Source: Hermetia illucens (lineage: Eukaryota; Arthropoda; Insecta; Diptera; Stratiomyidae). From it: 64,000 bases of DNA. The stretch lies in contig NC_051854.1 in assembly GCF_905115235.1 (NCBI RefSeq), positions 24,836,001-24,900,000 on the forward strand. The letters are read 5' to 3'. Positions 58,301-64,000 of this stretch are shown here, one piece after another (within the stretch, counting starts at the first letter, position 1; every line of letters begins with the position of its first letter). Under the pieces are notes generated by a model. The model saw nothing but the letters and a program-made list of their open reading frames with translations. It had not been told where the DNA came from and did not search any database. The position numbers and the translations under genes are program-made.

Positions 58301-61300
58301 CGCAAAAGTGGTTCGATTTTTTCTTCTACTATAAGACCCACACTACAAGAAGTTATGAACATTACAGGGTTAGCGCCTTCACGAGAATTCAGTTTTCTGC
58401 TGTGAATACATTGCTAATATTTTGTACTACCACCTTGGGACCTCGTTGCCAAAGTGCAGCAATACATTTACGATTTTTTGCTAGCTCCTCGTACGTTTAC
58501 CCCCAGTCTCATGTGGATTTTACCCCGTATAGTCACTGTTACTAGACCAAATTAAAGGAAGAAAGTTATCTAGAAGATAGTTCTTTATTAATCTTTTCTT
58601 TTATGTACAACCATAATCTTTGCTTACATATAGATTTATACAATCTGCAGTGGGCCAAAATCTAACTATAAAATTTCGAAAAGGGTACAAGTCTTGAGTG
58701 CGATAATTGGAGTGTTTCTATGCTTTTCTTTCTGCGGCAAGAGATGGAAAAAACTGTTGAACATAACCAGCACTGTAATTTCATGAACTTCAAGGCCACC
58801 TGTGATAGTATAGCAAGGATACAACTGTACCCGGCCAAGAGAGAATTCAGTATTCCGAGTAAATTGATAAGACTGACTAGGCTGAGCCTGGCCAATGTGC
58901 GAGGCTAGATAAAAGCAGAAGGATCACCCTAGTGACCAACATCCCCTTCGGTCTGAGACCGTTTTTAAGCTGCCCCGGGGAAAACTGATCCGTGATGCTG
59001 ATGTAAATGCGAGAAGCACCATCCTCTTCAAGTCCACTCAACTGCTGACCTATGCTGATGATATCCTCATCACGGAAAGAACAACCAGAGATGTACAAAC
59101 TGGTTTTATCCAGATCTAGCAAGCATTCGGGCTGCACTTTAATGAAGGCAATATCTGCACCAAAAACGAACGAAACAACTACAAATAGCACTAGTCGATT
59201 GAGAATGATAGATATAGGAGGATATAACTTTAAAACCGTTGATAATTTCTCCCACCTAGAGTCAAAATTCACAACCGATAACAGCTACCACTATGACATC
59301 CGCACACAGTTGCTGGCTGCCAACGTAGCCTATTTAAGCTTACAAAATCTGTTCAAAAACGTCTCACCACAGGGTCAATGCTTTTATTCCCGTATTGCTC
59401 AAAAACTTACGTGGTTAGCATTGTGAACTCTTAGCCGCGTCCGCGAAAAGAATCCTGCGAAGAATTTTTGACTCCCCACGAGGATGAACGATTCCATAGC
59501 CTATAAAAAGACCGAAATGTATGGCTGGGCGATCGAACTTTCAGCCAATTTTTTCGCGAAATGAGGCAATTGGGTGGGAGCAAGGTCGACGACGATCTGT
59601 TGAAGTCGCTCTGGCTTCGACGACTTCCAGAGGGCACTCAGGCGGTCCTCGTGTGCGCCTCCGGTTCTTTGGAGGCGCTGGAAGCTGCATGAGGTGCACA
59701 CGCGTCCAACAATAGCGGCCGTTCAGCAGCTTTCGGACGAAGTTGGCAAGCTGAAGCGCGAGATGGCCGGCGCCACGAAAAGGGTAGGTTGTTGTTTAGG
59801 ATCTGCGGGATCCTAAGTCCCCATCCACATGATGGTGAACCGGACTAAATGAGGAGCAACTTACTCCCACGTTTTTTAGTCCATGGAACCCTAGTTTGGA
59901 GCGTAGCACCCCAAGCATTAAAAATTGAAAAAATCAAAAATGACTGACGAAAAGGGTGATCGGGTAGCAGGTCGTCAGGACAACCTACGGACCGAAGCAT
60001 TTGTTGGTACCATTGCAGATTCGGCGAAAAAGCTACCAGATGTTCGCTCCCGTGTAAATTAACGCCTACCTCAAAAAACTAGGTCCGCGGGAGGTCCTGG
60101 CGACGGCCACCCAGAACGCAGCGCCACGTCGCCTAACAATTTATGACCCTCTCAGCAAGTGCAGTTATCTTGTAGATACTGTAGACGTGATTCTTGGCTT
60201 GCGTAGGACGTTCCCGTGGCGATTCACCCTGGCCGATGTCAGCTTCCTCATTTTAGGCGCGGACTTCTTGTGTCACTATGGGTTGCTGGTGGACTTGCAG
60301 AACAGGTCCCTTATAAGCCCCAAGACTAAAACTTAATTCGTCAGGCCAACAATCTTTCCGTACTTTCGTGACATTCGTGTTCGGGCACTCCTCAAAAAAT
60401 TCAGCCAGATTACTACTGAATGTAGTCTGTCTAAATCAGTGAAGCACAATGTGCAGCATTACATTAACACTACTGGTTCCCCTATCTTCTCGAAGGTGCG
60501 TCCTCTACCACCCCAGAAGCTGGCTTTTGCACGAAAGGAATTCGAACAACTTATGCAATAGGGTATCTGCAGACCTTCGGAGCTGTTAGTCTTCTCCACT
60601 CCATATGGTCCCTAAGCCAAATGGCGAATGGTGCCCCTGTGGAGATTATAGAAGGCTAAACGCACAGACTGTTCCTGACCGATATCCCATTCCACTCATC
60701 CACGACTTTGCGCATCATCTCGCAAACTGCCGCATCTTTTCTTGGATTTAACCAAGGCGTATCACCACATCCGTCTCTCCAGAAGACATTCAAAAGACGG
60801 CAATATGCACACCCTTTGGATTCTTCGAGTTCACACGGATGACTTTCGGGTTGTGGAATGCGGTGCAAACCTTTCAAAGGCCCTACCAAACCTCGACTTC
60901 TGTTTCGTGTATTTGGATGATGTTTTGGTCGCTTCCTCCACAGAGTCTGAGCACTTTGCCCATCTCGAGTGCATTTTTCAACGTCTCCTTGAGGCCGGTT
61001 TAGTCCTAAACTTTGATAAATGCAAGTTGAGATTCCTCGGCCATTTCCTTTCCCCTGAAGGAATACAACCCGACCCAGACAAGGTGCAAGCGATCTCAAG
61101 CTTCCCGCGTCCGAAAACCGTGAAGGAGTTGAGAAGGTTCTTGGGCATGCTAAACTTCTATCGTCGTTTCCTGCCCAAGATCGCCCAACACCAGTCTGTC
61201 TTGAACGCGTAGTTGTCTGGCCCCAAAACAATGGACACACGAGAGATTGTGTGGTCTGAAGAGGCTGTCCGCGCGTTTGATGAATCCCGACAACAATTGG

Positions 61301-63988
61301 CTGATGCTACACTCTTGGCATTTCCTCGACAAGATGCACCCCTAGCCGTTTTTGTTGATGCCTCTGACATCGCAGTAGCTGCTGCTCTTCACCAAGAGGT
61401 GAATCAAGTCTGGCAGCCGTTGAGCTTTTTCCCCAGACAGTTAAACCCCCCTCAACGGAACTACAACACTTACGATCGAGGACTGCTCGCCGCGTATTTG
61501 AACATTAAGTACTTCCGCTTCTCCCTTGAAGGCAGAACGTTCACAGTGTTCACGGACCATAAGCCTCTCATACATGCTTTGAAACAAAAGCCCGACAAAG
61601 CGTCTCCTCGTCAGCTTCGACACCTGAACTCTATAAGCCAGTTTACGTCAGACATCCAGCATATGTCCAGCAATAGTTGCTGACGCTTTGTCACGTGTCT
61701 CCGAGGTTAACATCCGCGCCGCACTCGACTTCTCGGCTACTGCCAAGGCGCAGGAGGATGACGCAGTACTTCGGAGCCTCAAATCCAACCCTAAATACAA
61801 ATTTCGGGAGTTGCCCATCTTCGGCTCGAACCTCTTTTTCTGCTGCGAAGACTCGGAAAAAGGACCCCGGCCATACATTCCGGTTACCTTTCGCAAGGAA
61901 TTGTTCCACGCGGTTCACGACTTAGCACATCCAGGCATCAGGACAACAAATCGGTTAGTAACCGAGAAATACAACAAGGATGTCAACTCCTGGACCAGAG
62001 AGTACATCGCATGCCAGAAGTGTAAAGTCACAAGGCATGTAAGGAAAGAGGTGGGTTCATTCCCCCGCACTACCAAGCAGTTTCACACCATACACCTCGA
62101 CATAGTAGGACCTTTGCGATACTCGCACGGTTACAAGTAATGCCTTACAATCATCGACAGGTTTACGCGGTAGCCTGAGGCAATACGTCTGAAGGACATT
62201 ATGGCGCAATCTTGTGCCGAAGCCCTCTGTCGAGAGTGGATCCCTCGCTTTGGCGTCCCTGCAGTGATCATCACTGACCAGGGAATGCAATTTGAGTCCA
62301 CCCTTTTTTCTTTTGCTGCCCCGCGGCGCTGGTATACGGGGAGAACCCAAGGCTCCCAAACGATCCGGTCTTCGACAAGAGATCGGGTCTCACAGAGTCG
62401 GGATTGCTGCGCCTGCTAAGAGACAACCTTTGACGCATCAAAGCCACACCTCCCACGCGACACTCTTTCGCACCTGTCTGTGCGCCCAAGGAACTGGACA
62501 GGTCCACACACGTCCTGGTCAGGGCGGATGCCGTCCGGAAGCCACTGCAGCCTCCATATGAAGGCCCGTACCGAGTTCTCGAGCGGGGAGAGCATTTCTT
62601 CCAGCTCGAGATGGGAGGACACAAAAAGGCGGTCTCCCTATCCAGGCTGAAGCCCGTGTGCGCCCCAAATCAACGTCGCGTTCGCTTCGCGGTATGATGG
62701 AGAACGCAGTTCCGGATTCTCTCGCTGAAACCCCCTAGGTTTCATCTGGGGGTGGAGTGATGTGGCGCTGCAGTATTAGGATTACGAGCAGATGGATGAC
62801 GCCGCCGCCGTTCTCCGCGGCTTTTCTAGAACTCGCCACGAGAGTGGAGAGCCAGCACTGAGGGAGTCCCGTTGTTTGGAGACAGAGGGACCGCATCTCT
62901 CTTCTGCTCCAACCGCCGGAGTAATCACTCGCACTCTCATTTGCATTAAAATTGATGAAGTTCAAGTCCAAATGATCGAATAAATTCAATCTCACATTTG
63001 CCAGCACACATTGAAAAAATTCCTTCTTCTGACTAAGCATTCCATTCGCACATTTGCATTATTTGGGACTTATTTGCAACTTCACGCAAGCACATTTTCA
63101 TAATTTTTCTTCGTATATTTAAATTGTTTTAATTTATTATTTCAGTATTTAGAAAATAGGTTTGATCGAAGGTTACGTATGTTTGGTTCAATCATGTTCG
63201 TTATAATGAATGTAAGTATGAAATATATCAACTAAGATGGTCCTAGAATTTAATTTGATTATTTCTAGGTAGGATATCTGCCAATTGTTATCTATGTACC
63301 GGCATTAGCTTTTAATCAAGGTAAGAATGCTTTCAACTGAATAAAAACTATTCAACAGGACATTGGCAACGTAAATTTCGCATTATCTTCGATATATTCG
63401 CAGTTACTGGAATGAACATTCATGTGATCACTCCAATCGTATGCATAGTTTGTGTATTTTATACATGCGTGGTATGAGAAACTTACTCTGTTCTTAAGGA
63501 AACATTTGATTTGTTATTTTGCGCCTTGTTAGGGTGGCTTAAAAGCCGTCGTATGGACCGATGTCGTACAAACGTTTTCCATGTTCGGAGCCTTAGTGCT
63601 GGTTGCAATTAAGGGAAGCATCAATTTGGGTGGCCCAAGAGTAGTCTTCGAAGATGCTTGGAATACCGACCGTATAGAAGGACCAGAGTAAATGAAAGAT
63701 CTCCAGAAATAATCCTCAAATTGATTTTAAACTTTCAGGTTTGATATAAATCCTACAATTCGACATACGATCTGGTCCCAAGTAATTGGCGGTTTCTTTT
63801 ATTGGCTACAAACAAATGCTGTGAGTCAAAATATGATTCAGCGGTATTTAGCGCTGCCTACACTCAGGGCTGGGAGACAAGCTCTATGGATATTTGTTTT
63901 GGGTGTTATCGTTCTTATGTTTCTTTGCAGTTACAATGGATTGCTTATTTATGCTACTTATAAGCATTGCGATCCACTAACCACAAAG
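49384..63988 (+). CDS. SLC5-family sodium-coupled monocarboxylate transporter, N-terminal part
   Basis: Plasma-membrane sodium symporter of the SLC5 family, closest in wording to the insect SMCT-like group (SLC5A8/A12 relatives). Exons: 49384-49586, 49667-49826, 63146-63211, 63269-63320, 63404-63471, 63533-63687, 63739-63988; phases agree, giving 318 residues before the window edge, with the last exon ending at TTK before a probable GT donor. Residues: [20 protein letters not shown] is helix 1; [18 protein letters not shown] and [20 protein letters not shown] carry the family's sodium-site helix; [13 protein letters not shown] follows; later [40 protein letters not shown], and [14 protein letters not shown], all in SLC5 order. 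Intron 2 is 13.3 kb of transposons. The substrate is inferred only from family. Confidence 0.94.
50444..53209 (-). mobile_element. RTE-type LINE (family A), best preserved copy
   Basis: Endonuclease plus reverse transcriptase in about 2.7 kb. Frame 53197-51575 (540 codons) covers the endonuclease: [23 protein letters not shown] with the catalytic D and [12 protein letters not shown] and [11 protein letters not shown], then the linker and the RT entry ([25 protein letters not shown]). Frame 51630-50866 holds the RT core [26 protein letters not shown] and [14 protein letters not shown] with intact YADD. Frame 50838-50479 gives [20 protein letters not shown] and the C-terminus. Breaks: one frameshift near 51620 and one stop where TGG has become TGA near 50865. 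The 5' end lacks the first about 70 residues. ACATAT occurs at 50438-50443 and 53210-53215, a possible target duplication. Confidence 0.92.
53216..53855. other. SLC5 intron sequence with nothing recognised
   Basis: AT-rich DNA between the RTE copy and the LOA element. No motif seen; the 66-codon frame at 53690-53890 has no recognisable content. Confidence 0.4.
54138..56272 (-). mobile_element. RTE-type LINE (family A) inserted into the LOA copy; chimeric 3' end
   Basis: Decayed copy: endonuclease traces ([15 protein letters not shown] near 56265-56220, [17 protein letters not shown] at 55990-55930), linker ([20 protein letters not shown] at 55775), RT entry ([20 protein letters not shown] at 55430-55370), RT core ([11 protein letters not shown] to LAYSDGIDM, 55105-54930), and the 3' end. 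GTTTTCAG stands on both sides (54130-54137 and 56273-56280), an 8 bp target-site duplication. The last 280 bases belong to a different subfamily from the body; see the repeat entry. Many stops. Confidence 0.8.
54202..54600 (-). repeat. Two diverged copies of the RTE 3' coding end in tandem
   Basis: ACTCCAGACACCCTGGTTTT at 54203 recurs at 54423, and both units then run on in parallel for about 150 bases. The units are not identical: the one at 54202-54421 carries the [19 protein letters not shown] wording (like 27008-27473), the one at 54422-54600 carries [19 protein letters not shown] wording (like 1-2112). Only the first has the family tail. Confidence 0.8.
57300..57480. repeat. AT-rich low-complexity tract
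   Basis: T runs near 57312 and an interleaved TTAAATTTAAATT-type stretch at about 57410-57475. Nothing coding. From here to 58690 the intron shows no firm feature; a minus-strand frame at 58097-57867 contains SRRQRMKW, which might be a LINE N-terminal fragment but is too short to call. Confidence 0.6.
58690..59518 (+). mobile_element. RTE-type LINE (family A), diverged RT fragment
   Basis: Starts at [20 protein letters not shown] (58730), continues with [20 protein letters not shown] and [15 protein letters not shown], the catalytic region [20 protein letters not shown] (59040-59100, YADD intact), [20 protein letters not shown], and [16 protein letters not shown] wording at about 59428-59470. 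It is the most divergent family A copy here and ends where the Gypsy fossil begins, without the usual tail. Confidence 0.75.
59520..63000 (+). mobile_element. Gypsy-type LTR retrotransposon fossil with probable 3' LTR
   Basis: Parts in order: end of gag (about 59520-59880), protease region with [20 protein letters not shown] (60245-60305), reverse transcriptase (60450-61150, containing [10 protein letters not shown]), RNase H (61213-61683, containing [14 protein letters not shown] and [13 protein letters not shown]), integrase (61700-62330, with an H-H-C-C-type zinc region and the block [15 protein letters not shown]), and a C-terminal tail to about 62700. From about 62757 to 63000 lies a probable LTR with an AATAAA near 62980. 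No 5' LTR or gag start is seen; the left end abuts an RTE fragment. Broken, with roughly ten disruptions. Younger-looking than the related fossil at 8340-9650. Confidence 0.8.
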
Positions 63989-64000
63989 GTATTACGTATG

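Noticed and set aside
60656-61240. Minus-strand 194-codon open frame
   Set aside because: Shadow of the Gypsy reverse-transcriptase region on the plus strand.
1-64000. CRISPR array, bacterial operon, phage or toxin-antitoxin signals
   Set aside because: Spliced genes, poly(A) signals and insect-type retroelements show nuclear eukaryotic DNA. Short repeats such as TGATGA and CAGACAGA are LINE tails or microsatellites without spacers.

Overview
The window is nuclear DNA of an insect, most probably a fly (Diptera). Host coding DNA is a small part of it. I found five host protein genes and one tRNA gene by reading exons and splice sites by eye. Nearly everything else is old transposon sequence, mostly non-LTR retrotransposons (LINEs) of the RTE, R1, LOA and Jockey-like groups, with two Gypsy-type LTR fossils and one Tc1/mariner remnant. 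The insect assignment rests on this mix of elements and on short introns of about 50-110 bp beside introns of 5-17 kb. I cannot name the species.

Layout. 1-2112: RTE LINE. 2482-3854 (+): CANT1/apyrase, four exons, complete. 4144-19899 (-): EXD2-type 3'-5' exonuclease, nine exons, complete; its 8.5 kb and 4.9 kb introns hold LINE and Gypsy remains. 20326-37626 (+): ribosome-biogenesis protein RLP24 (RSL24D1), an 81 bp first exon and a second exon 16.7 kb away; the intron holds LINEs, a tRNA-Glu(CTC) on the minus strand, a Tc1/mariner remnant and a 91 bp palindrome. 37934-45348 (+): GMC oxidoreductase, six exons, complete, with a 5.3 kb LINE-filled second intron. 45660-48200: patchwork of LINE pieces. 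49384-63988 (+): N-terminal 318 residues of an SLC5-family sodium-coupled monocarboxylate transporter, running off the right edge; its 13.3 kb second intron holds the best preserved RTE copy, an RTE inserted in a LOA element, and a Gypsy fossil.

Relations. EXD2 and RLP24 start head to head 426 bp apart, with a CACGTG E-box between them. EXD2 and CANT1 end tail to tail 289 bp apart, so their transcripts must overlap. In all five gene models the exon phases add up exactly, which is the main support for them. I found no CRISPR-like, toxin-like or otherwise new system. The most unusual items are a chimeric RTE copy, a short RTE-tailed element that may be a SINE, the palindrome, and two coding-like blocks I could not identify.
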